A DNA stretch of 64,000 bases from assembly GCA_024703855.1 (NCBI GenBank), contig CP087965.1, positions 4,022,001 through 4,086,000 of the forward strand, read 5' to 3'. Under the pieces are notes generated by a model that saw only the letters and a list, made by a program, of their open reading frames with translations, ran no database searches and was not told where the DNA came from. Positions 9,462-19,158 of this stretch are shown piece by piece. Origin of the DNA: Polaromonas sp. P2-4. GTDB taxonomy: Bacteria > Pseudomonadota > Gammaproteobacteria > Burkholderiales > Burkholderiaceae_C. How positions within the stretch are numbered: position 1 is the stretch's first letter; every line of letters begins with the position of its first letter. Both the position numbers and the translations under genes were made by a program.

Positions 9462-9509
9462 CACTTTCCCGTGCGGCTAATGGCTATGCAAAGAAGACGC
9501 GGGAAAGTG
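9462..9509. repeat. Inverted repeat with 10-bp arms
   Basis: CACTTTCCCG at 9462-9471 is exactly mirrored by CGGGAAAGTG at 9500-9509, with 28 bases between them. It lies in the decayed zone between the Bug fragment and the second puuD tail. The function is unknown; it could be a terminator stem or a trace of a mobile element. Confidence 0.4.
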
Positions 9510-9545
9510 CCTGAGCACCGGGTTTAAACGGGACTAATCGCCTTG

Positions 9546-9752
9546 TGCTACTGAATCAGTAGCTGGTGGCGCCCGTCCTTCGGGGGCTGCAGGCCAAAAT
9601 GACCATAAAAATGCAAAGAAAATGCTGGAGCAGCGCGGCTACCAGTGCCACGGCGCGCAGTTGCAGGTGAAAAATGTGCGACTGGATTCACCTGCGCTGA
9701 TCAAGCAGCACGCACAGTCGGTGGTTTGAGGCGGGCGCGAAGACAGATTGAG
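9546..9752 (+). pseudogene. Decayed second copy of the puuD cytochrome c tail
   Basis: The DNA closely follows 4088-4380 of puuD, starting with the repeat-derived linker and running through the heme region and the stretch coding for LDSPALIKQHAQSV. The first heme cysteine is lost (the DNA reads GYQCH instead of CYQCH). The segment for QQVVVTKLMPMNNATG is deleted, so the copy jumps straight to a TTTGAGGCGGG end. There is no start and no membrane domain. Confidence 0.8.
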
Positions 9753-9771
9753 ACGTCTCCCGGCCCGTGCG

Positions 9772-10103
9772 TCAATGCGCGGCCGATTTCGAAAAGACAT
9801 TGAGCACCACGACGCCTGCAATGATGAGCCCCATGCCCAGCAGGCCGGGCAGGTCTATGGTCTGTCGGTAGACCACGAAGCTGGCAATGGTGATCAGCAC
9901 AATTCCCAGGCCTGACCAGATCGCGTACGCGATGCCGATGGGAACGGTTCGCAAGGTGATGGTCAGAAAAAGAAGGCCGTTGCATAACCGGCCACGACAA
10001 TCAGTGAGGGCAGCAGGCGCGTGAAGCTGTCGCTGGCTTTGAGTGCCGTGGTGGCAATGACCTCGGCCACGATGGCGATTCCCAAAGCCAGGTAAGAATT
10101 CAT
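9772..10103 (-). CDS. Small multidrug resistance (SMR/EmrE-like) transporter (one frameshift)
   Basis: About 110 residues, the normal SMR length, with four membrane segments. It starts MNSYLALGIAIVAEVIATTALKAS, where the E of AEVIATT is the conserved membrane-embedded proton-coupling glutamate. The C-terminal half has VPIGIAYAIWSGLGIV, the classic SMR signature. The frame breaks near 9968, where the coding strand reads CTTTTTCTGACC instead of the expected CTTTTTCCTGACC, a one-C loss. Members pump cationic drugs or guanidinium ions; the substrate here is not predictable. Confidence 0.8.
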
Positions 10104-10280
10104 GCGCGGTCCTTCAGGTGGTAAGGCGTCCGATTCTACGTAGCTGCATTGCGCTTTTGGCTTTTGATCTGGAAGCTTTCTCCAGCAATTTGTGCATGAC
10201 GGTGGTGCAGCCAGGCCGCTCGCACGCGCCGGAAGTTACTGCCCGGTTACCACGGCACAATCCAGGGTGGAGACATTTTT

Positions 10281-11649
10281 ATGACCAACACTACGCCGAA
10301 TCCCATTCCCACGCCTGTTCCCGACGCCAGCGCGCAGCCGCGCCAGTTTCTGGAATACCTCTACCGCGCAGCCGTGACGCGTGCTCTGCCGCTGGAAAAC
10401 ACCGCCCGCTATTTGCCCGCGCCACCGACGCCGGCCAGCGGGGGCCGCACGATCGTGATTGGCGCCGGCAAAGCCGGTGGCTCGATGGCGCAGGCGCTGG
10501 AGGCGCTGTGGCCCGCTGCTGCGCCGCTTGAAGGCTTGGTCGTCACGCGCTACCACCACATTCCGCCGCGACCTGCGGGCCTCAAGCAGCGTATTGAAAT
10601 TGTCGAAGCGGCGCACCCGGTGCCCGATGCCGCGGGCCTGGCGGCTGCGCAGCGCATTCTGGCCATGACGCAGGGCCTGACTGAAAACGACCTGGTGCTG
10701 TGCCTGATATCGGGCGGCGGTTCGGCCCTGCTGACCTTGCCGGCCGACGGCCTGACCTTGGAGGAAAAGCAGCGCATTAACAAGGAGTTGCTGAACTCGG
10801 GTGCCAATATTGCCGAGATGAACTGCGTGCGCAAGCACCTCTCGCGCATCAAGGGTGGGCGGCTGGCCGCAGCCTGTGCGCCGGCGCGCGTGGTCACGCT
10901 CACCATCAGCGACGTGCCCGGCGACGACCCTTCGATTATTGCCAGCGGCCCGACCGTGCCCGATGCCAGCAGCTGCGCTGACGCGCTGGCCATTCTCAAG
11001 CGTTACGGCATCGAGGTGCGAGCTGGTGTGCTGGCGCAGCTGGAAAGCGGTGCGCTGGAAACCCCCAAGCCCGGTGACCCGGCCTTCAAGGGCCATGAGG
11101 TGCACATGATTGCCACGCCGCAGCAAAGCCTGGAGGCGGCGGCGGCGGCGGCCCAAGCGGCGGGACTGGCGGCCTACATCCTGAGCGACGAAATCGAGGG
11201 CGAGTCACGCGAAGTCGGCAAGGTGCATGCGGCGCTGGCCCGCGCCGTCGCACTCAAGGGTCAGCCCTTTCAGAAGCCCTGCGTGATTTTGAGCGGCGGC
11301 GAAACCACGGTCACCATCAAGAAGCAGCCCGAGGGCACGCCGCGCGAGAAACGCGGAAGAGGAGGCCGGGCCGGCGAGTTCTGCATGGGGCTGGCGCTGG
11401 CGCTGCAGGGGCAGGCTGGCGTGTACGCGCTGGCCGCCGATACCGACGGCATTGATGGTGTGGAAGACAATGCCGGCGCGTTCGTCGCGCCTGACACCCT
11501 GCAGCGCGCGCTGGCACAGGGCATGAAGCTGGACCAATACCTGGACCTGCAACGATGCCTATGGCTACTTTGAGCCTTTGGGTGATTTGGTCATCACAGG
11601 TCCTACGCACACCAATGTGAATGATTTTCGTGCGCTGCTGATTTTGTAG
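10281..11649 (+). CDS. ttuD: Glycerate 2-kinase / TtuD, MOFRL family (one frameshift)
   Basis: About 455 residues when corrected. The N-terminal domain has IVIGAGKAGGSMAQALEAL and LVLCLISGGGSALLTLPA. The middle has KHLSRIKGGRLAAACAPA, and the MOFRL part has CVILSGGETTVTIK and ALAADTDGIDGVEDNAGAF. The enzyme phosphorylates glycerate made from tartrate. Near 11548 the DNA reads GACCTGCAACGAT where GAC-CGC-AAC-GAT would restore RNDAYGYFEPLGDLVITG to the stop at 11647-11649. One T is therefore extra, in the same context as the break in puuD. It probably belongs functionally with ttuC, although an SMR gene on the other strand lies between. Confidence 0.88.
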
Positions 11650-11666
11650 CGGGCGGACTGCTGCCA

Positions 11667-12135
11667 TCAAGCAAATACCTTTTCGTTGACCACGCTACGT
11701 TGAGTACGTGATACGTTAAACAGCTCGCGTCCGGCATCGCTGAGCGATGTGTTTTTTTCGGCATACCGAGATGACGGTTTGCAGCTGTAGCCGGTCAAAA
11801 TAATCCAGGGAGCTCATGGCGCTGCCCATCAATTCAACCAAGGACACGGCGCCTTGCTGCGCAACATTAAGGCGCGTATTGATCGTGTCATGTAAGCGAA
11901 AGATCCAGGTCAATCAGTTCGTAGCTACCTGAGCCTAGACCTTGCCTGTCTCTTGGCGGCGCAGATTGAAGCAACACGCCAGGGATAAAGCACGCTTCCA
12001 CCAGCAAAAACATGCAAATCTGGACTACGTGGGTGCCCGTGGTGATGTGCGCCCAGTACTCCTCCTGTTCGGTGTCAAACGCGTAGCGGCCCACCCGTCA
12101 TACAGCGCCCCGTACACCTCACCAAAGTCCCTTGG
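11667..12135 (-). pseudogene. rtcR: rtcR remnant: sigma-54 regulator of RNA repair that has lost its AAA+ domain
   Basis: On the minus strand the DNA reads PRDFGEVYGALYD, then (other frame) YAFDTEQEEYWAHITTGTHV and QICMFLLVEACFIPGVLLQS, then IDLDLS. These are N-terminal CARF-like domain sequences of RtcR. The text then passes directly to SLDYFDRLQLQTVISVCR and (other frame) NTSLSDAGRELFNVSRTQRS, the C-terminal DNA-binding end, with a stop at 11667. The roughly 230-residue AAA+ sigma-54 activation domain that should lie between them is absent. Two further shifts and the loss of the N terminus confirm decay. Confidence 0.8.
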
Positions 12136-12261
12136 CTTGCGTGCGGCAGTGGGCACGCGTACGCTGGATGAGTTGCTGGAAAACTGGCCGAACGGATTGA
12201 CAAAATTCCTGTGTTTGACGGCCTGGACCAGGTGCTTAACGGGCTGGTGAAGCTCCGTTGA
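12127..12261 (+). pseudogene. Fragment of an unknown gene, possibly slipin/SPFH, between rtcR and rtcB
   Basis: Forward translation gives RAAVGTRTLDELLEN in one frame and then LAERIDKIPVFDGLDQVLNG to a stop at 12259-12261 in another. The first piece resembles a stretch of SPFH/slipin proteins, which often neighbour rtcB. The match is from memory and short, so the family is uncertain. It lies immediately before rtcB in the same direction. Confidence 0.35.
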
Positions 12262-12295
12262 GCCAGACGAACAAGTTGAAATGGAGGTATAGAAA

Positions 12296-13528
12296 ATGAA
12301 CTACAAACAACTCGAAGTCCCAGGCGGCGTGCCTGTCAAGATGTGGACTCAGGGCGTGCCTGTCGAGATAGAGGCCCAACAACAACTCGAAAACGCGGCC
12401 AGGCTGCCCATTGTGTTTAAACACATTGCCGCCATGCCTGACGTGCACTATGGCATTGGCGCAACGGTGGGCAGTGTGATCTCCACCTACAAGGCCATCA
12501 TTCCCGCCGCAGTGGGCGTAGATATCGGCTGCGGAATGATTGCCTGCAAGACTTCGCTACGGGCTGAAGACTTGCCAGACAACCTGGCACGGCTGCGCAG
12601 CGAGATCGAAAAAGCCGTGCCGCACGGGATGTCATCCAAGCAGTTTCGCCGTGATGGCACCAACCGTGACAAAGGCTCCTGGGAAACGCCGCCCAATGAA
12701 GCGGATGCCGCATGGGCGCAATTGGTCGATGAGTTCGACGCGATTTGCGAGGCGTACCCGCGCCTGAAAAATACCAACAACCACCGTCATATGGGCACCC
12801 TCGGTGGTGGCAACCACTTCATCGAGATTTGTCTGGATGAAGTGGGAGGCGTCTGGATCATGCTGCACAGTGGCTCGCGTGGCGTGGGCAATGCCATGGG
12901 AACGCTGTTCATAGATCTGGCCAAGAAAGACGCAGAGCTACACCAGCGCAACCTGCCAGATAAAGACCTGGCTTACTTTGAAGAAGGTGCGCAGTATTTT
13001 GGTGACTATGTGCGCGGCGTGGGGTGGGCACAAAAGTTTGCGCGCCTGAACCGTGAAGTGATGATGCAGCGCGTGATCGGCGCGCTTCGAAAAGTCATTG
13101 CCAAACCCTTTGAGACGCACCTGGAGGCGGTGAATTGCCACCACAACTATGTGCAAAAAGAAACTCACTTTGGACAAGAGGTGTTTGTTACCCGCAAAGG
13201 TGCATTGAGCGCCAGGGTGGGCGAGCTGGGCATCATTCCCGGCAGCATGGGGGTCAAGAGTTACATCGTGCGCGGCAAGGGCAACCCGGAGAGTTTTATG
13301 AGCTGCAGCCACGGTGCAGGCCGCGCCATGAGCCGGACCAAGGCGAAAAAGTTGTTTACCGTGGAAGACCAGATCAAAGCGACTGCCGGTGTGGAATGCC
13401 GCAAAGATGCCGGCGTGATCGACGAAATTCCGATGGCGTACAAGGACATTGACGCTGTGATGGCGGCGCAGAAAGATTTGGTCGAAGTGGTACACACCTT
13501 GAAGCAGGTGGTATGTGTGAAAGGTTAA
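12296..13528 (+). CDS. rtcB: RNA-splicing ligase RtcB
   Basis: Intact, 410 residues. RtcB joins RNA 2',3'-cyclic phosphate (or 3'-phosphate) ends to 5'-hydroxyl ends using GTP and Mn2+. The expected residues are all present: AAVGVDIGCGM (metal-binding Cys), NNHRHMGTLGGGNHF (metal His residues), MLHSGSRGVGN, and SCSHGAGRAMSR with the histidine that accepts GMP. GGAGG lies about 10 bases before the ATG at 12296. It is followed by rtcA. Its usual activator RtcR is destroyed here, so expression must rely on another promoter or on read-through. Confidence 0.95.
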   Translation: MNYKQLEVPGGVPVKMWTQGVPVEIEAQQQLENAARLPIVFKHIAAMPDVHYGIGATVGSVISTYKAIIPAAVGVDIGCGMIACKTSLRAEDLPDNLARLRSEIEKAVPHGMSSKQFRRDGTNRDKGSWETPPNEADAAWAQLVDEFDAICEAYPRLKNTNNHRHMGTLGGGNHFIEICLDEVGGVWIMLHSGSRGVGNAMGTLFIDLAKKDAELHQRNLPDKDLAYFEEGAQYFGDYVRGVGWAQKFARLNREVMMQRVIGALRKVIAKPFETHLEAVNCHHNYVQKETHFGQEVFVTRKGALSARVGELGIIPGSMGVKSYIVRGKGNPESFMSCSHGAGRAMSRTKAKKLFTVEDQIKATAGVECRKDAGVIDEIPMAYKDIDAVMAAQKDLVEVVHTLKQVVCVKG

Positions 13529-13587
13529 ATGTGGAACATGAAATAGATCTAAAAAGATTAACTGGCTAATAAGAACAAAACAACACC

Positions 13588-14644
13588 ATGGTTAAATTAG
13601 ACGGCTCGCACGGCGAAGGCGGCGGGCAAATCTTGCGAACGGCTTTGGCGCTGAGTTTGATTACCGGCCAGCCCTTTCGCATCGACAACATTCGTGCCAA
13701 GCGGCCCAAGCCGGGATTGATGCGCCAGCATTTGGCTTGCGTGCAGGCAGCTGTAGCCGTGGGGGTGGGGCGGGCCATACCCAGGCTGTGGGTCGCAGTG
13801 GTCAGGCGGTGCAAGTGGGCGAAACTTCGCTTACTTTTACGCCCGGCAAGGTTTGCGCCGGTAACTACGAATTCGCGATTGGTTCAGCGGGCAGTTGCAT
13901 GCTGGTACTGCAAACGGTGCTGTGGCCATTGGTGCTGGCGGATCGTGTATCCACCATCAAGCTGAGCGGAGGCACCCACAATCCGATGGCGCCTTCGCTC
14001 TCATTTTTGAAGCTGCTTGCGCCCTATTTCTCTGGGCCAGGGCCTGTTTTGTTTGATGTGGAACTGCGTCGCCACGGGTTTTATCCGGCAGGCGGTGGCG
14101 AGGTGCAGGTGCGCTTGCATCCGCCTGCGCAGGGCTTAGGGTCCATTAACCTCATGCAGCGCGGTGTGCTGCTTGAAGCTTACGCAGAGTGTTTGCATGC
14201 AGGCATTCCCAAAGGTGTGGCTGAGCGTGAGCTGGCGGTGCTAAAAAGCGGGCTGGGTTGGCGGGATGACCAGTTGCGAAACCGCGCCCTGCGTAGCAAT
14301 GAGGGACCGGGTAATGCCCTGATGGTGGTTCTGCAGTACGAACACATCACGGAGGTGTTTACCAGCTATGGCGACAAGGGTGTGAGTGCCGAGCAAGTGG
14401 CGCAAAAAGTATTGCAGGAAGTCCGGGCCTACCAGGCTCACCAAGCCCCGGTAGGTCCGCACCTGGCCGATCAATTGATGATTCCTTTGGCGTTAGCGGG
14501 TGTGCAGGGCAAAAAGGCCAGTATTGGGCCACCGAGATGACCGATCACGCGCGCACCAACGTGCAGATGATTGAAAAGTTTTTGCCTGTCAAATTTACGA
14601 TCCAGCCCAAGGAAGAGGGCGTCGTCATCGCGTTATCGACTTGA
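13588..14644 (+). CDS. rtcA: RNA 3'-terminal phosphate cyclase RtcA (two frameshifts)
   Basis: About 350 residues when corrected. It starts MVKLDGSHGEGGGQILRTAL, the signature of RtcA, which uses ATP to turn RNA 3'-phosphate into the 2',3'-cyclic form. The frame breaks at about 13765 and continues with GHTQAVGRSGQAVQVGETSL, IKLSGGTHNPMAPSLSFL and RHGFYPAGGGEVQV. It breaks again near 14518, where AAAAAGGCCAG should be AAAAAGGGCCAG. The end reads YWATEMTDHARTNVQMIEKF to the stop at 14642-14644. It lies 59 bases after rtcB and probably shares its transcript. Confidence 0.85.
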
Positions 14645-14689
14645 GGCGGGTGACCGGGCCCACACACCAATGCCAACGATTTCGGGGTG

Positions 14690-14735
14690 CTATTGATTTT
14701 GTAGCTGCTTGCTTCCGTCAGATAAGGGCCGCCAC
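14690..14735 (+). repeat. Diverged copy of dispersed repeat family A
   Basis: The stretch TATTGATTTTGTAGCTGCTT, followed by GCTTCCGTC and AAGGGC, matches the family A repeat seen in puuD and after guaD and the ypfJ-like gene. It lies in the 223-base gap between rtcA and the next Bug gene. A weak stem around 14808-14834 (CTTTC/GAAAG core) may end transcription. Confidence 0.5.
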
Positions 14736-14867
14736 CTGTTTTTTTCCTGCATTTGCTCGAAAATCTGGCGGATTTTCAGCAAAATTGGCAAGACCCGCAT
14801 CGAACAGCCCCTCTTTCCGGTGAAAGGGGCCGCGCAGTACGCAAAGCGACAGGCATGGAGGCCCTAT

Positions 14868-15866
14868 TCAATCGCCCTTGATGTTCCTGGCCTTGATCAG
14901 CGCGCCGAAGCGCACGCCGTCGATGGCGGCGCGGCTGCCGAAGTCGGCCGGCGACATCGGGGCCGGCACGCCGCCAATTGCAGTGATGCGGTCCTTGACG
15001 GCCTGCGTGGCCAGGATCTTGTTGATCTCGCGGTTCAGGCGGCTCACGACTTCGGGCGGCGTGCCGGCCGGTGCATAAAAGCCGAACCAGGTGTCGGCGT
15101 CAAAGTTTTTCAGGCCGGCTTCTTCCAGCGTCGGCACATCGGGGAACAGCGGCGAGCGTTTCAGAACTGCCCACGGCCAGCAGCTTGAGCTTGCCGGCCT
15201 TGACGTGCTGCAGGCCGACGCCGGGGTCGAACATGAAGTCGAGCTGGCCGCCCAGCAGGTCTTGCATCGCCGGCGCTGCGCCGCGGTAGGGCACATGCAC
15301 CGCGAACAGATTGGTCTGGGCCTTCATCATCTCGGCCGCCAGGTGCGGCGAACTGCCGTTGCCGGGCGAGCCGAAGGACAGCTTGCCGGGGTTGGCTTTC
15401 AGGTAGGCGAGGAACTCCTTGACGTTGTTGACCGGCAGCGAGGGTTTGACTTCCAGAAACACCAGCACCGCGCCGCAGCCGCCACCGGTATCAAGTCCTT
15501 GGCAGGATCGAATGTCATCTTGGGGTACAGGTGCGGATTGACCGAGACCATGCCGCCCGAGCTCATCAACAACGTGTAGCCGTCGGCCGGGGCTTTGGCC
15601 ACCGCTTCGCCGCCGATATTGCCATTGGCCCCGGCGCGGTTTTCCACCACCACCGGCTGGCCCAGGGCCTGTTGCAGCGGCACGGTGACCGCACGGGCGA
15701 TCTGGTCGGCCGCCCCACCGGGCGGGAAGTTGACGATGACCTTGATGGGTTTGCCGGGCCAGGTTTGCGCCAGGGTTACGGTTGGCAGACTGCCTATCCA
15801 CGTGATGGCTGCAATGGCGCATGCCGAAAGTAATGTGCGGCGATTTTTCTTGTGGGTTTGATTCAT
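14868..15866 (-). CDS. Bug/TctC-family receptor beside the benzoylformate genes (two frameshifts)
   Basis: About 330 residues when joined. The start at 15866 gives a signal peptide (RRTLLSACAIAAITWIGSLP) and then WPGKPIKVIVNFPPGGAADQ. The frame breaks near 15470 (a base missing in a GCG repeat) and continues as VLVFLEVKPSLPVNNVKEFL and FAVHVPYRGAAPAMQDLLGG. It breaks again near 15160 (GAAACGC, an extra A), then RSPLFPDVPTLEEAGLKNFD runs to the stop. It stands 28 bases after the aldehyde dehydrogenase on the same strand, so it may capture an aromatic acid for this pathway. Confidence 0.8.
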
Positions 15867-15894
15867 GATTTTGTCTCCAGAAAGAAGTACAGGT

Positions 15895-17346
15895 TTAAAA
15901 CGGGTAGTGCCGCGGTGTGGTCTGCACCGTGATCCAGCGCAGGTCGGTGAATTCAGCCATGCCCGCCTTGCCGCCGAAGCGCCCGATGCCACTGCCCTTG
16001 ACGCCGCCAAACGGCATCTGCGCTTCGTCGTGCACCGTCGGGCCGTTGACGTGGCAAATGCCGGATTCGATGCGCTGGGCGACCTGCATGGCGCGGGCGA
16101 TGTCGCCGCCGAACACGGCGGCCGACAGGCCAAACTCGTTGTCGTTGGCGCAGGCCACGGCCTCTTCGACACCGTTGACGCGCACGATGCCTTTGACCGG
16201 GCCAAAGGTCTCTTCGCCGTAAATTCGCATGGCGGGTGTGACATGGTCGAGCAAGGTTGCCGGCATCAGCGTGCTGTCGGCACGTCCGCCGCAAACCAAC
16301 CTGGCGCCCTTGGCAAGGGCATCGTCAATCAGCGCGTTGCAGCGGTGCACGGTGGCCATGTCAACCACGGAGCCGAGTACGACCGGACCTTTGCGCGGGT
16401 CGCCCAGCGGCAGGCCTTGAGCCCTGGCCGCCAGCCGGGCCACAAAGTCGTCGGCTATCTTGTTGTCCACGACGATGCGCTCGGTGGACATGCAGATCTG
16501 GCCCGAGTTGGCAAACGCGCCGAAGACCGCAGCGTTCACTGCGGCATCGATGTCGGCATCGTCCAGCACCACCAGCGGTGCCTTGCCGCCCAGTTCCAGC
16601 ACGGCAGGCTTGAGGTATTTGGCGCAGGTGCCTGCAATGATCTTGCCGACATGGGTGGAGCCGGTGAAGTTGACGCGGCGCACCGCCGGGTGGGCAATCA
16701 TGGCCTCTACCACCGCGCCGGCATCGGCCGGGGCATTGGTGACAAAGTTGACCACCCCTTTGGGGAAACCTGCTTCTTGCAGAACTTCGATGATCAGCCC
16801 GTGGGTGGCCGGGCACAGTTCCGAGCCCTTCAGAACCACCGTATTGCCGCAGGCCAGCGGCGTGGCAATGGCGCGCACGCCCAGGATGATGGGCGCGTTC
16901 CACGGCGCAATGCCCAGCACCACGCCCGCGGGCTGGCGCAGCCCCATGGCCAGACTGCCGGGCACGTCAGACGGGATGACTTCACCACTGATCTGTGTGG
17001 TCATGGCAGCCGCCTCTTGCAACATGCTGGCAGCCAGATGCACGTTGAAGCCTGCCCACAAGCCTGACGCGCCGATCTCGGCCGCCATGGCCTCCGCGAA
17101 GGCCTGGGCTTTGGATTCCAGCGCGTGGGCCGCTTTCAACAGCAAGGCACGACGCTCGCCGGGGCCGGTTTGTCCCCAGCTTTTGAAGGCGTGGGCGGCA
17201 GCCTCCACACCGGCCACCGCATCGGCGGGCGTGGCTGCGGGTGCGATGGTCGCCACGCTGCCGTCCAGCGGGTTGCGGCGCTCGAACGTGGCGCCGCTGC
17301 TGGCCTGTTGCGGCTCACCGTTGATGAGCATGGAAATGGTGGTCAT
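15895..17346 (-). CDS. NAD-dependent aldehyde dehydrogenase, probably benzaldehyde/salicylaldehyde type
   Basis: Intact, 483 residues. It has the ALDH signatures: GVVLGIAPWNAPIILGVRAI, VNFTGSTHVGK, LELGGKAPLVVLDDAD with the general-base glutamate, and FANSGQICMSTER with the catalytic cysteine. The end PFGGVKGSGIGRFGG is typical of the salicylaldehyde/vanillin/benzaldehyde subgroup. It directly follows the benzoylformate decarboxylase gene, whose product would be benzaldehyde, so oxidation of benzaldehyde to benzoate is the likely job. Confidence 0.85.
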   Translation of the reverse strand: MTTISMLINGEPQQASSGATFERRNPLDGSVATIAPAATPADAVAGVEAAAHAFKSWGQTGPGERRALLLKAAHALESKAQAFAEAMAAEIGASGLWAGFNVHLAASMLQEAAAMTTQISGEVIPSDVPGSLAMGLRQPAGVVLGIAPWNAPIILGVRAIATPLACGNTVVLKGSELCPATHGLIIEVLQEAGFPKGVVNFVTNAPADAGAVVEAMIAHPAVRRVNFTGSTHVGKIIAGTCAKYLKPAVLELGGKAPLVVLDDADIDAAVNAAVFGAFANSGQICMSTERIVVDNKIADDFVARLAARAQGLPLGDPRKGPVVLGSVVDMATVHRCNALIDDALAKGARLVCGGRADSTLMPATLLDHVTPAMRIYGEETFGPVKGIVRVNGVEEAVACANDNEFGLSAAVFGGDIARAMQVAQRIESGICHVNGPTVHDEAQMPFGGVKGSGIGRFGGKAGMAEFTDLRWITVQTTPRHYPF

Positions 17347-17397
17347 TGAAAGTCTCCGGGCTGGTTGAAAGGTTGCAGATTGAAATTCGGGGCCAGG

Positions 17398-19017
17398 TCA
17401 AGCCACGTCCACCTCGACAAGGATGGGGCGGGGGAGGCGAGGGCTTCGCGCAGAACGTCGTGAAGTTTTGCTGCATCGCGCACATGGACGGCATCGCAGC
17501 CCTGACCCCGGGCCAGCGCCAGGAAGTCGAGATCGGGCAAGTCGGTGCCTGCCAGTTTGTCGTCGGCCTTGAAGCCAAAGGTGGGTGCGAACTCCTGCAA
17601 GGCTGCATAGCGGCGGTTTTTCAGGATGATGAAGGTAATGGGCAGATTCAGCTGCGCGGCGCTCCACAGCGCCTGGATCGAATACATGCAGGAGCCATCG
17701 CCGATCAGCCCGATCACCTTTTTGTCTGGCTTGGCCAGCGCTACGCCTACCGCTGCAGGCAAGCCGTGGCCCAGACCGCCGCTGCACATGGTGTAGAAGG
17801 TTTCGCTTTGCAGGATGGGCAGGTAGTTCTGCATCGCCGAACGCGAACTGGGTGCCTCTTCCACCACGATGGACGCGGCATCGCGCACTTCGGCCAGGGT
17901 CTGCATCACATAGGCCACGCTCATCAACGCGGAGGGTTCGGCCCTGGGGCGTGGCATGCGGGGTGCAGGCAAAGCCCTGGCCTTCGGCGCGGGCCGGGCC
18001 AACAGGTCTTGTACACCCAGGCGAATGCCGCCGACGGCAGACGTACCCACGGGCGCCCAGGCGGCGATGCTGGGGTCTTCAATCAGTTGCACCAGTTGGG
18101 CGCCGGGCGGCACATGGGGGCCAAAGCCTTCAACGTGGTAGGTGAACGCCGCGGCGCCCAGCGCAAAGATGACATCGTGGCCTGCCAGCAGGCTCACAAT
18201 TCTTTCGCGCATGGCCGGCAGGAAGCCGGCAAACAGGCGATGGTCTTCGGGAAAGCCACAACGCCCCGACATGGGCGCCACCCAGACGGCGGCGTTGTGC
18301 CCGCTCGGCCAGCGCGACGACCTCGTCCCAGGCCTCATCGCGGTCCACCGCTGCGCCCACCACAAAGGCAGGACGTTCGGCCGCATCCAGCGTGTTGCCA
18401 ATCGCATCCAGCACGCGCGGCTCGGGCCGTGTTTCGGTGCTGACCACGCGTGCCTGCACGGGTTCGCACGGTTTCTCCCAATCGTCAGCGGGAATCGACA
18501 CCAGCACTGGCCCGCGCGGCTGCTGCATGGCGATGTAGTAGGCGCGCGCAATGGCCAGCGGCACATCCTCGGCACGTGCCGGTTCGATGCTCCATTTCAC
18601 ATAGGGCTTGGGCAGCTCGGTGGCCTGGCCCGAGAACAGGAAGGGATCAAACGGCAGGATGGAGCGTGCCTGCTGCCCGGCGGTGATCACCATGGGCGTG
18701 CGGTTCTTGTGGGCGGTGAAGATATTGCCCATGGCATGGCCCACACCCGCAGCCGAATGCAGGTTGACAAAAGCGGCGTTGCGCGTGGCCTGGGCATAGC
18801 CGTCGGCCATGCCGACCACCACCGATTCCTGCAAACCCAGGATGTAGCGAAAGTCTTGCGGGAAATCGAGGAACAGCGGCAGCTCGGTGGAGCCGGGGTT
18901 GCCAAATATGGTGTCGATCTTGAACTCGCGCAGCAAATCCAGCACGGCTTCACGCACGCTGGTGCTGGACGTGGGGTGGGATGTTGTTGTCTGGGGGAGG
19001 GCGTTGGCCTGGGACAT
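17398..19017 (-). CDS. mdlC: Benzoylformate decarboxylase (ThDP enzyme; two frameshifts)
   Basis: About 540 residues when corrected. The start at 19017 has AGGA eight bases upstream. DTIFGNPGSTELPLFLDFP carries the substrate serine, and AAFVNLHSAAGVGHAMGN carries the active-site histidine. The ThDP site is LIGDGSCMYSIQALWSAAQ followed by ILKNRRYA. The frame shifts near 18298: coding-strand GAGCGGGCACAAC should lack one G, giving ERHNAAVWVAPMSGRCG. It shifts again near 17432, where one C is missing in a C run, after which PILVEVDVA ends the protein. Benzoylformate yields benzaldehyde plus CO2; related 2-oxo-acids cannot be excluded. Confidence 0.82.
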
Positions 19018-19114
19018 CTGAGGGTTCCTGATCTTGGGGCGAGCCGAGAGCGCACTTTGTGTTGCTGGCGTGAGGCGAGGATGCATCTGCGGTTAATCTT
19101 CGGTGCAAGCCTGT

Positions 19115-19158
19115 CATAAATCAATAAAATGATAAGACTAAGTAGTATTAGATTTATG
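19115..19158. promoter_or_regulatory. AT-rich divergent control region with 8-bp inverted repeat
   Basis: CATAAATC (19115-19122) and GATTTATG (19151-19158) form a perfect inverted repeat in the AT-rich gap between mdlC and its LysR gene. The right arm overlaps the LysR start codon, so it may serve self-repression. LysR sites usually have closer arms, so the assignment is tentative. Confidence 0.35.

Noticed and set aside
15865..17067. A 400-residue plus-strand open frame over the aldehyde dehydrogenase
   Set aside because: Antisense of a well-supported enzyme; composition is typical of GC-rich shadow frames.
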